Shown: positions 10,598 through 21,074 of the stretch, in pieces
How the letters are laid out: each line of letters opens with the position of its first letter
Numbering within the stretch: position 1 is the first letter of the stretch
DNA from: Paramacrobiotus metropolitanus
Lineage: Eukaryota; Tardigrada; Eutardigrada; Parachela; Macrobiotidae
Length of the DNA stretch: 64,000 nt
Direction: 5' to 3'
NCBI RefSeq assembly: GCF_019649055.1
Contig: NW_026570253.1
Location: 372,001-436,000 of the forward strand
Position numbers and translations under genes: made by a program
Notes under the pieces: generated by a model
Seen by the model: the letters and a program-made list of their open reading frames with translations, nothing else
What the model was told of the DNA's origin: nothing
Database searches by the model: none

Positions 10598-13500
10598 CTA
10601 CGTTCCGTAATACTTGACCGTCCGATCCAGACTACAGCTGACCAGGTAGCCGGCGTTGGGCCCGAAACGCAGTCCGGTTACTTCGGCCGCGTGTCCCTCA
10701 ATCACCACCGAATCGCTCCATTCTTTGCAACGGTACAAGCGGACGTCGGTGCCGGCCACACCCAAATACGATGCGCTCTGGTCCACCACGACATCGTGCA
10801 CCTGCAAATAAGTCGCAGCAATGAAATATCATTCATCCAGTTCAACAGCAGGAACAGAAAATCGAAATTCTACTTTTATAGACATGTTTTGCAGATGTAT
10901 TAAAAAAAACTTTATAATTATGCCATTACATAAAAGTAAAAGTCCATAAAGCCAACTACTTTAAGGAAAAATCTGGACAAAAAGGAGCTGTTTCAGACAC
11001 AAGGGGTTGCGCAAGTGTTCTCCACATTGACTCAATTCACTCGCAGCGTCAACAGTGCTTGCAAGAGCGCCTGCAGCATTGCAGTGCTAACATGGTAGAC
11101 CAGTCATACAGATGCCGCACTGTTTTCACATGCGCTTTCTCCACACTGCAGCCGCCGCAAGTGCTCCCTACTCCCCACTGCAGTCAGCTGGAAACTATCA
11201 TCATAACAACACGCTCCACAATTAATAACAAGCTCGTATCCCATAATGAGTGCCACTGCACCACGCTATCACTTTTGCACGAACTAATTATACTTGCAAA
11301 ATTTGTTCGCAGTGTTTATTTTGCAAAAGAAATTACAGACTGTATTTGTTTTCTTGTTGTACAATGTACCTTATAGTTGGCGGGAAGTTTAAATTCCTGC
11401 AGTGTCTTCAGTTTACGGAGATCCCAGACACGCACGGAACAGTCAGCCGCCGCGCTAACGAGATGGTAGCCGTTCTCAGAGAACGCCAGTCCCGACACAG
11501 CGTCCATGTGTTCCACGAAGTTGGCCACGTTAGTACCTTCACGAATATCCCAGATCCGAATAACACCAGCGTCTGTGCCCACTCCCAGAATCATGCCATC
11601 TGGATGGAACTGCGCTGCCGTTAAACCTGCAAAACAAAAACGTTCCGTTCCCACTACAAACTCAAAAACCGCAAATATTTACCAATCAAAAACGGATTTC
11701 CAGGTTACCCACCTTGATTTTCAGGATCTTTTTCCACACGATAACATTTTCCCAGCACTGCATCCGTGAATGCCCAAGCCTAAAAGCAAGCAAACATCAC
11801 CAAAACTACTAATCCGATGGACCGAAATTTCGATACTGAAAAACTCGTTCTGCGAATGTCAAACATGTAGGATTGTATTATACTGTATACGATTTTTAAT
11901 TTATGTGAACCAAATTCTCCATCCATGATAGACTCCAAATTTTCCCATTTAGGTCCCAAGAAAACGTTAAAAAGTCCCAAAGTGATGAAAAATGTCAACT
12001 TACTGTGTCTCGCGATGCTGTAAGAACGTAATCCCTGGCCGGATGGACATGCACAGCCGTAACTGGACCTCGGTGGAATCCGAACGGTGCCATCGCTGCT
12101 TCCTTCTGATCGACATTCCATACCCGGAAGGTGCAGTCATCCGACGCACTCACGACAAAATTCTGTCAAAGCATCGCACTTCGCCGTTTCTTAAACATGA
12201 CTGAACAATCTGGTAATTCACTTACGCGATTGGGAAGGAATGCCACTCTGTTAATGCGGTCAGCATGCCCCCTGAGATTGGCCACAACCTTTTCCGTGTC
12301 GCCTTTTCGCTCGTGGACCACCACCATCTTATCGTTACCACCGGTAACGCAGGTGCTGTGCGCCCGTTGGCTGTCATTCTCCGCGACTTGCACATCGATA
12401 CAAGTGATGCCGGGTGTAGAGGCGCTGTGGAGACCCTGAAAAAATAGACGAGCGATATTATTACTCATTACTATTCAGTAATCTCGTGAAAGACTCCTGT
12501 TCGTCACCGTGCAACAAAATCTTACCGAAACTGAATGGACTGCACGGAACGTTTTCAGTTCATCCCATCCGACTAAGCCTTCCGGAGCTGGTTCGCCCTT
12601 GCGGAACTGTTAAATAATACAATATGAAACAAACTGTCGAAATTTTCTATAAATCAAAGCCTTTTACCTTCTTTTTTCGCTCCGCTGTCAATTCCGCATT
12701 GCGAGCCGTGATCTACAACATTTTAAAGATTAACTGAGAAACAAGAACTACCACAGTCGATATCCGTCAGCTTACTTCGGACAAAATACTGTTAGAGATT
12801 TACTGAAAAATAACATACTGTAATTACTGCAAAATTTAAACTTTTATAATACGTATTACACAACAACAGTAAAAATTATTCAAACATTTGTTAACACCAA
12901 TCTTAACCATTATAAAACATTTCCATCACATTCCGTGGAGCTAATCTCGCTGCTAGCGCATTTTCAACACTGGCATGTACCCAGTAAAAACCGGAAGTAC
13001 AGTGGTTAAAAGGGAAGCAACCAACAAGAAATAAACATCTGCTTCTTAAAACGCTTAAACACAAACAAGATATTGTCATCCTGAAAAAAACATTATACAG
13101 GATTCCGGATGCAAAGTCTTACCTTGGTGAGAACATCCTCCGGAATGCCCTGTGGCTCAACCGGCTCGGGCACGGCTGCCACTTGGGGCGCGCTGGCGAA
13201 GCCCTCCCGTCCGAGCGCCGACTGCTGATGCGGCTTCAAATGCGCCAGAGCGTCGCGTGCAGCACTCAATTCCTTCTGCTGCCGCGAGATCACACGGCAC
13301 GCGGCATCGTGCTGGTAAAGGGCGTGTGATAACTCTGTAACAGTATTAAACGTAAATCTGTAACAGCGGTCAACTTAATTACAGTACTACACCGTTCCTT
13401 GTCTTAGTCCGAGGCAAACAACCGCATCCATGGAAAAGCTTACCTTGACGCGTAGTCTGTAGCTGCTGCTTCATTGCGTGATTATACAGCATCAGCGCAT

Positions 13501-14028
13501 CCTAGACACAAATAGATCACTGAAACTGAGTTGCGGTATTACTGAATAGGGGAGGTTTACCCATTCGTCCTGCAGGGTCTTGAGTAATCCGGGAATACCA
13601 GCCATGGTGGGGATCTTGGGTCGCACGACGCTGCTCGCTGCAGTCAGTACACAATTCAGTTTTATCCGTTTTCAAACCAATACAGACCATCTTACTTTTA
13701 ATCTCGATCAGCTGCTCCTTGGCCAGCGGCTGCCCGTTAATAGGATCAGTGCCATACTCCTCAATGTACTTCTCCACGAGGCGTTTCTCGAACACACTGC
13801 CAGAGACAGATGACACGACTGGCTGCTCCGGAATCTCGCGGCTCACTAGGTACAATAAGCGCAATAACCCTTAGTTTATGATTACGCCGATGAAAGCTTA
13901 ATGGGAGAAATAAAAACATAAAATTAGAGAAGTCCGATTAGAGAACATTAATGATCGCGATCAAAGGAAACCGTGGAGAACCACGCCATAGTTCCTGATT
14001 ATTACTTACGCGCACAGATCAACGACAT
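10598..14028 (-). CDS. PRPF19: Pre-mRNA-processing factor 19 (U-box E3, WD40)
   Basis: Core of the nuclear Prp19 complex (NTC): a tetrameric U-box ubiquitin ligase needed for spliceosome activation and also used in DNA repair. Twelve coding exons, 5' to 3': 14028-14010, 13845-13696, 13637-13561, 13501-13444, 13334-13123, 12712-12668, 12606-12526, 12435-12226, 12162-12004, 11779-11713, 11626-11370, 10801-10598 (1539 nt, 512 aa; the human protein is 504). The N-terminus [18 protein letters not shown] followed by [14 protein letters not shown] is the Prp19 U-box. A coiled-coil region follows ([20 protein letters not shown]), then a seven-bladed WD40 domain with repeats ending IWDIRE, VWDLRK and the C-terminal TVKYYGT. 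The first coding exon holds only 19 coding bases. The ATG is 443 bp from the ALG2 ATG on the opposite strand, suggesting a shared promoter. Confidence 0.97.
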
Positions 14029-14471
14029 TTCGCCGAGGAATCTTCCGCACGTTACGGAGCCACAAGGGAATCTTCGGGGGAACACAAGTTCCGTGAATTT
14101 ATAAATGAATAATCCGATTTCTTTTGAAGAAACCGTACGAGTACGAGTCGAATAAACCAAAACTGGTAAACAAATCTGAAATCAGAATAACTGAAAAGTA
14201 AGAAATCAAAAAGCAGCGTCCAAAATCAAACGCTGAGTCGGCCATTGGGATGCCATTGCCGATTTGGCGATGTTCATCGGCAACCCAGGGTGGTTGCTGT
14301 TAAGGCGCTGATTAGCGGAGGCGGTTACGTGTGACCACGTGGATGACAAAATCGGATTTGAAATCTAATTCTTCTTCAGCTGCAATTTGCGAAACTCTGC
14401 ACTTCAGTTTCATGCGAACTTTAACTTGGTTTTGTCTTTTAATGTGATCACATTTTGGATCGATCACGAAA
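14029..14471. promoter_or_regulatory. Bidirectional intergenic region PRPF19 / ALG2
   Basis: 443 bp between two divergent start codons must hold both 5' UTRs and both promoters. I see no TATA box close to either start. The sequence includes cgttacgtgcgg and gttacgtgtgaccacgtgg, the latter containing an E-box palindrome CACGTG around 14336. The bidirectional role is inferred from the layout alone. Confidence 0.5.
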
Positions 14472-16505
14472 ATGGCTGCTCATCGGACCCGTGCCAAAGC
14501 CAGTGCGTCGCCGTCATCCAACGGAAGCAGCCTTAACGTGGTGTTCGTGCATCCCGATCTGGGCATCGGTGGTGCGGAGCGTCTCGTCGTAGACGCTGCT
14601 GTGGCACTGCAGAGCAAGGGCCATTCCGTCCGCTTCCTCACTGCTCACCACGACCCCTCTCACTGTTTCCCGGAAACCCGCGACGGCACTCTGGAAATCT
14701 GTGTCGTGGGTGACTGGCTGCCGCGGTCTTTAGGCGGACGACTGCACGCGCTGTTCGCCTACCTGCGCATGATCGTCTGCGCAGTGTGGCTCATCGGCTG
14801 GAGTGGCTGGCAGTATGATGTCGTCTTCTGTGATCAGGTGTCAGCCTGCATTCCCGTGCTGAAATGGAGCGGAAAGCCGGTGATCTTCTACTGCCATTTC
14901 CCCGATATGCTCCTGACGCAGCGGGCTTCGTGGTTGAAGCGACTGTATCGTGCGCCCATCGACTGGCTGGAAGAGTGGACGACGGGAAAAGCAGACTGCA
15001 TCCTCGTCAACAGCAAATTTACCGGTAATTCTCTTTATCATTAGGTGTTTCCGTATGTCAGGTTCTCTTTTCCTGTTCTTGTGATGTGCTACCGACTGTT
15101 CACGTTGTCTGCAGTCTGCACTCTGCACATTATCAGTTGTTTCAGTTCCCAAATAATAGTGATTAAATCATTAATTTATATATATTTAATTATGAATGAG
15201 TTATGGTGGTATGATCGGTAATTTAACTTGTTCGATTATCGTTATTTATTGTTAGTTATTGTTTAATTCAGGAAATTTTTTATACATTTTCATGGTTTTG
15301 TGGTTCCGATTATTTTTGTTGATTGTTGACTGCGTGATGTGACGAACTCGACATTTCGTTACGAATTTTCTGAAGAATCGGTATTTTTGCGGATTGAGTT
15401 AATTATTGTGTTTACCGTTTTTAGATGGAATTTTCGAAGATACTTTTCATTCACTGAAAGGAGCGCGTCGTCAAGTCTTGTATCCATCGTTGCATTGCTC
15501 AACGTTTGATCGCTTCCAGCCGGCCGACGGACGCCATGCGCAACTTCCGACAAGCGCGGATTATGTATTTCTGTCGGTTAATCGCTACGAAAGGAAAAAG
15601 CAAGTGGAACTTGCCGTGGCTGCCTTTGGTATGCCCGCTAAAAACTCGATCCTACGTTAAATTTTTGCAGCCTACGTATTGCTGAATCTGAATTACATTT
15701 TTTTTGTAATCATCTGCTGACTGTGCTTCCGAACACAGTATTTTCTCTAAGAGATTTAGCTGACTGCTGCTGATAGGCTTTAGTGATGGGATCTGAGCTG
15801 TCTTTTACTGGTGTTCGTTGAATTTCTCTATTATTTTGAAGATTGGTCTGCCTTGCAATCTTACTGCTATCCATCATTCTCCATAGAGTACGCTTTCTTA
15901 AATATCTTCCGCTTTTAGAAAGCAGAATAACCTACATAAAAAGTTGTTTTATTTTTCCAGCAACACTGCAGCATTTGCTTCCCTGTGAACTGACTCTCCA
16001 CCACGGTCGGAAGAACGCTAAAATCCATCTGGTCATCGCCGGGGGCTACGACGAGCGGGTGCCGGAAAACCGCGAATACCATCAGGATCTGGTTGACCTC
16101 GTGGAACAGCTGGGTCTGAGTGGTCACGTGACGTTCCTGCGCTCCATTGACAACTCAGAGAAGCTGCAGCTTTTGCACGACTGCACGGCGCTGTTGTACA
16201 CTCCCAGCGGAGAGCACTTCGGGATCGTTCCCCTGGAAGCCATGTACATGCGCCGCCCGGTGGTGGCGGTGGCTTCCGGCGGCCCCTTGGAGACCGTCCG
16301 GCACGGTGAGACGGGATTTCTGTGCGACGGCACTGACGAGACGCTGCAGGAGAACTTTGCAGAGGCCATGAAGAAGCTGGTGGAGACGGAGGGGTTGCGC
16401 GACAAGATGGGCACCGCTGCCCGAGAGCACGTCGTCAGTAACTTTTCCTTCAACGCCTTTACCACGCTCCTCGATAACATTGTCAGAAAAGTAGCGACTG
16501 GTTAA
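14472..16505 (+). CDS. ALG2: Alpha-1,3/1,6-mannosyltransferase ALG2
   Basis: GT4-family glycosyltransferase on the cytosolic face of the ER. It adds the second and third mannoses (alpha-1,3 then alpha-1,6) to the dolichol-linked oligosaccharide for N-glycosylation. Coding exons: 14472-15024, 15425-15628, 15961-16505 (1302 nt, 433 aa; the human protein is 416). Visible signatures: the N-terminal [20 protein letters not shown], the hydrophobic stretch near residues 95-115, [18 protein letters not shown], and the GT4 donor-site E-x7-E motif in [11 protein letters not shown]. The start ATG is followed by a Ser/Ala-rich leader of about 20 residues before the conserved domain. The gene is divergent from PRPF19 and convergent with the TMEM141-like gene. 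It lies 2 kb from ALG13, which acts two steps earlier in the same pathway. Confidence 0.97.
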
Positions 16506-16734
16506 TGTTACGGATTATGGTGCGATCACGCGTGTTGTTCTCAACGAGTTCTTTTGTAAATTGATTTCCGGATTGGGATTCTCACTAGAATTTTCTGGAA
16601 ATTTTTTATGATCATGGTTGTGTCGTAGTCAAATTGTTTTTTTCCCATGCGAAAAAGTAACTTGCCAACATCTAAAACTTTTTTGAATTCCGATACTTCC
16701 AGTTCCGTACAATGTCTTTTAACAAGGAAATTGT

Positions 16735-16740
16735 TTTATT
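16735..16740 (-). terminator. Poly(A) signal AATAAA, TMEM141-like
   Basis: Minus-strand AATAAA about 230 nt downstream of the stop codon of the TMEM141-like gene. Confidence 0.5.
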
Positions 16741-16842
16741 TTTTTTATGCCTTGCTGGTTCATTGTTTCTTTGCTTTTAAATGATTGAGAAGCACATCCC
16801 AGTGATCGCGACCAGCGATACTGGGAATACTTTTAAGCCCCA

Positions 16843-16848
16843 AATAAA
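16843..16848 (+). terminator. Poly(A) signal AATAAA, ALG2
   Basis: First canonical AATAAA on the plus strand after the ALG2 stop codon, 338 nt downstream. Confidence 0.55.
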
Positions 16849-16970
16849 CTTCATAACGAACACAAGCTGCAAATGCACACGCGAAGCCTCATCACAGATA
16901 AACGCCACAGCAAAACTTGCATACACTCAATCAGTCCGAATTAAATGAACACCTAATTTTACTATCACTA

Positions 16971-17791
16971 TCACACTGCCCGTTGCAACGGGGCGGTCGC
17001 CTCGCCCGGCTGGACGACCGGTTTGACCGGCACCGCGTCGTCATAATGCGACAGCGCCGTGTGACGTCCCTCAGCGGCCATCCACATCCGCTGACAATTA
17101 AGGGTCCGCCGGCGCGTCACATTCCAACTGACGATGGATGCCACCAGAGCGGCGGGCAGGAGAAAGTGCTTGCGCTGGTAGAAGGCCGGAAGGCGCTTCC
17201 GGTTGAGCTCCTGTAGGAAGTACACCGCGGCGAAACCTACACAAATAATTAAAAATACAAACAGTTTTGCAAAGTAAACTGTACTTATTGTTTTAAAATT
17301 AACGCCTCGGCGAGTTTTAAAATTAACGCCTCGGCGACATCAATATCAGAGTCATCAGATTTAAAAAATCATAAATTAATGGTTTTTCCAGGATATGGCC
17401 GGCATCACAAATCTGCGAGCATCGCGAACGTACAGAGCATGGTTCTTTGCATGGTACAGATACAGTACTTCTATGGTTATTTGCATGGTGCATAACAAAA
17501 CTGTCAAATTACACAAAATATCAACAGTTAATAATGTTAATTTTACAAATCTGGGAGACTCACCTAGCGTAAAACTAGACAATCCGACCATGAATGCTCG
17601 ACTCTGACATTCCAGATACGTCGGAAAGGCCTACAATTGTACCGCAAAGGACGAAATAAACAATGAAGAACATCAAAAGAGTGAAAAGACACTAAGAAAT
17701 CAAGAAATTATTACGAAAAACAATAATGTTCCATGAAACTCACAGGATATTGCCCTTTATACTGTTCGGCCACTTCTTTCATGTTGTTCAT
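16971..17791 (-). CDS. TMEM141: TMEM141-like small membrane protein
   Basis: Small predicted membrane protein of unknown molecular function. Coding exons, 5' to 3': 17791-17744, 17630-17564, 17236-16971 (381 nt, 126 aa), with consistent phases. Recognised from family resemblance: an ECQSRAFMVG segment in exon 2 (the human protein has a CQSHAFMKG segment), then a first hydrophobic stretch spanning the exon 2/3 junction (GLSSFTLGFAAVYFLQEL), then a second (FLLPAALVASIVSWNVTR) followed by a CQRMW segment. The C-terminal tail of about 40 residues is polar and not conserved as far as I can tell. It sits between ALG2 and ALG13 on the opposite strand. The identification rests on recalled family sequence and should be confirmed by a profile search. 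Confidence 0.8.
17291..17338. repeat. 24-bp tandem duplication in TMEM141 intron 2
   Basis: The 24-base unit beginning ttttaaaattaacgcctcgg occurs at 17291-17314 and 17315-17338, differing only in the last base (g versus c). It lies within the second coding intron of the TMEM141-like gene, close to the last exon. Confidence 0.9.
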
Positions 17792-18467
17792 CTTGAATGC
17801 GCAGGATCAAACATTTAAACACGAATTCATGGATGAGACCGAGTAGCCTCAGAAATCCCAGAGTAACAGGCAAAGCTCAGAAACCCATTTCTGCTTGCAG
17901 GCTGGTGCAAATGTACCGCAGATGTGCCTCATTCGCACAAGTGACAAGTACCTCCTGATAACTTTTTGCCCAGATACAAAAGCTCCAGAAACGAGAAGAA
18001 CGCTTTCTGCCTGTCCGTTTGAGCTTGGTTATCGTCTTTAAAACTTTTGTTTTTCCTTTTTAAAGTAATGCGAGAACGAAAAACAGCGAAAATGTGGACA
18101 AATTAAGTTCAGACAGGCAAAAATAAAATGAAAAATGAGATGGCAGTCAGGCAGATGTCAAGGTAAATCTTGGGAAATCGTCGCATCCCTGGGCGGTTGC
18201 AACCCGCATTTTAAAACAGCCCACTTACGAATTTTCAGAAGCGCATTTTGGCAGTCTGTTAGGCTGTGTTAGCAGTGTTCTTTAGAATGTGTTGTTTTGG
18301 TTTTGTTTTTACCGTTTTGTACATTTCGTTTTTGTCGTTGACATTGAGTTCGTGAATTATTTTCCGGGATTGTTGTGATATTCTTCGTGCTCTTCCACTC
18401 ATCCGGTAACCGAGTTTTCGCACAGCGTTACCGACGTTGCCTGCTGAACAAGCTTCGTTTATCGAGA
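17792..18467. promoter_or_regulatory. Bidirectional intergenic region TMEM141 / ALG13
   Basis: 676 bp separate the divergent ATGs of the TMEM141-like gene and ALG13. No TATA box was seen near either start. The sharing of promoter elements is inferred from the layout. Confidence 0.4.
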
Positions 18468-19617
18468 ATGGCGGAACCCGGACAACTGGTGTTCGTCACC
18501 GTGGGTACAACCAGCTTCGACGAGTTGGTGGAAATGATTATACGTGACGAGTGTCTAAGGGTAAGATCAACGGACAAGCGCGACCCTATGGTCGCGCTTG
18601 TTTTGCGTTTTCGTCTTTCCATGGGGTTTGCCCCATTGGTGGCACCAGTGATCAGCTGAGTGTTTTGACGGCAGATTTTGCACGCGCATGGTTATTCCCG
18701 TCTGCGCATCCAGTACGGACGCGGTCGTGTGGATCCGCCCGCTGGACTACGCTGTGGCGTACGGATAGAATCCTATCGCTATAAGGATAGCATTCGACAG
18801 GATCTCCTGGATGCTGATGTGGTCATCAGTCATGCAGGTGAAGTGCTTCACTTATTCAAGTTTTTGACGTGTTTTCGGTTGTGTTCTTGCATGCCACAGT
18901 GTGATAATTACACACGCTTTGACTAAATAACTTTGTGCGTTAAGAACTGAAGATCCTACTTTTTGCATATAACCGTGGGTAATCTGGTTTATTAACAATA
19001 ATTAATGCTAAAGAACGTCAAGCTATATGCCCGCGCTCGTTTCCCGTTAAATTTTGACTGTTATTGGTACGGGAATTACAAACAAATACAAATTACAATT
19101 AGCCCGAAAAAATCACAATTGATGTAATAAGGGAAAGGTAATTTTTGGACATGAGACCATGTACTGTACTGGAGTGTGTGATTGATTTCCAGTACTTGAT
19201 TAATTTGTTCACTGTATGCAGAAATAAGAAATATTACATAATTATACTATTAAATTAATAGTATTAATAAAGTTGTTTAAAAAACGCTACAGAAATTGTG
19301 TGATGTACTCGTATACTCGTAAATACGTTACATGCAGAGTGTATCAGAAAATCATTTTTGCTTTTGCAGGTGCCGGAAGTATTATGGAGTCTTTGGGTTT
19401 GCACAAGCGGTTGTTGGTGGTAATTAACGAGACATTAATGGGCAACCATCAGACCGAGTTGGCCGAGGAATTCGCCCAGGAGCAATTTCTCCACTGGAGC
19501 ACCGTACGCAACCTTCCCAATGTACTGAATGCTCTGAATTTCAGCACCATTAAGCATTGCGAACCTGGAACGCCTCAGAAGTTTGCTCAATTCATGGATG
19601 ACTTTTTACAAATTTGA
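18468..19617 (+). CDS. ALG13: UDP-GlcNAc transferase catalytic subunit ALG13
   Basis: Catalytic half of the ALG13/ALG14 complex, which adds the second GlcNAc to GlcNAc-PP-dolichol on the cytosolic ER face. Coding exons: 18468-18560, 18675-18837, 19370-19617 (504 nt, 167 aa). Signatures: LVFVTVGTTSFDELVE at the N-terminus, then LRIQYGRG, then DLLDADVVISHAGAGSIMES with the donor-binding glycine loop split by intron 2, and LLVVINETLMGNHQTELAEE. The length equals the short catalytic form; the OTU/Tudor extension of vertebrate long ALG13 is absent. The frame is open upstream of 18468, but the first in-frame ATG is at 18468. ALG13 is soluble and needs the membrane partner ALG14, which is not in this window. 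Intron 1 holds a perfect 11-bp hairpin. Confidence 0.96.
18575..18600. repeat. Perfect hairpin in ALG13 intron 1
   Basis: Arms caagcgcgacc (18575-18585) and ggtcgcgcttg (18590-18600) are perfect reverse complements around a ctat loop. The structure begins 14 bases after the intron 1 donor and would form in the pre-mRNA. Confidence 0.8.
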
Positions 19618-21074
19618 CATAATATGTAAGAAGCAACATGCCAGATACGGGAGTATTGCAAATCGTTCGCTTTTTTGATAGTTCATTCGACATCCTAAGT
19701 ATTTCGTTGTTTCATTGAGTGGAAGCTAAAATATGAAAGGTGTAGCACTGTGATAAACTGTGGAAAACTTATGATTTGTAGCGGTAAAAACATTTTGAAG
19801 GTGAGCGGTGCAGTAAGTAGGAAGTATTTTGAAGGTAACAGCTAATAGCGCAGGTGTCCGTGTATTGTAGGTTATAACTTTTCAGATTAACAAAATAATA
19901 ATAAGTTTCTCGTTGCAAGATACCGGTATGTAGATCACTGCGGTTCGGTGTCCATATCGGTTGAGAATTACAATTACAAATATCTGTAGAAGACGAATCA
20001 AATCGGAATGTATTCATTATTCTCGCACCTTAAAACTTCAGATTTGTTGTTTTAAAACACAACCTCACAACGCATAACGAAGCTAAAAAACTAAAACATA
20101 CATCCATGCTTCGAAACTGAAAACTCAAACAAAAATGCGCAGTATACAACGTTCACCACAGTCATCAGTTTCTACCAAAAATTCGAAATCATGCATTAAC
20201 TTCCAGTTTCGCCGAAAATTAACAGTTGCCGCGCACTGAAATACATACTAGCCATATTAATAAAACGAGAAAAAAAAACAAAATTTGGACAAAATTTTAT
20301 AATTTTGGTACTCATAATATAGAGAAACAAAACGACTGGCTGCACCTAATAAAAAAGACAAAACACAGAGAAAAGCTGCCACACTCGCGTCGGGGTAAGT
20401 GATTCTGTCCGGCATGCTGCGGCTGCCGGAAATATCAAATCATCACAGGCCAGGAAAAGCAGCGCGCTCCGCTCTGTTTCATGCCATCAGTATGGCATAA
20501 GTAGTGTGCTGAAAACAGTGAACATCCGGTGGCAACACGGTGGATCGAGGTGAGACACAGAAGAAAAAGGAACCAGAAGAATATAATTGCCACAGTTCCC
20601 ATCCATTTGTCCAAGTGGGCTCCCAAGAGCCGAATAAGTGGCAACAAGTTGTGACGAGAAAAAACATTCTTCAACCAGACAAAGTGAGAACGACACGCAG
20701 AAGACAGAGAGAAACAGAGAATAATTGCAAATCAACAAAGAGAGAGACCGTCACGCGGAGCCCCATCCGCCCAGCATCGGGAGAACGGTGTGTCGCGCGC
20801 CGACAAATATGACACACTTTGGTAAAAACAAGAATCAAAAGGTCAGAGTTGTGGGGGATCGTGGGCCAGGTCCAATCTTACACTCTCCGCCGAAAGACAA
20901 AAGGCACCCAAATTGAACACTTGCACAAGGATTCCCCACCGATTAAATACACAACGCGGCAAAAAAACCAGTCTACTTTCAGCTTGCAACAACACCACGC
21001 AAAATACTGCATAGGACCGGCCGGCGACACGGGACAACGACGCGGGGGGCAGGCGCGATGCCGGTCGTCCCGTT
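19618..21074. other. Intergenic: ALG13 3' flank to syndecan 3' flank
   Basis: About 1.45 kb between convergent stop codons. No coding exon is supported. It should hold both 3' UTRs; a plus-strand AATAAA occurs at 20259-20264. An AG-rich stretch lies at about 20540-20760. Confidence 0.55.

Larger units (their letters stand above)
16506..16970. other. Convergent 3' UTR region (ALG2 / TMEM141)
   Basis: 465 bp between facing stop codons. The ALG2 AATAAA (16843-16848) lies past the minus-strand AATAAA (16740-16735) of the TMEM141-like gene, so the two 3' UTRs probably overlap by 100 nt or more. Confidence 0.55.
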
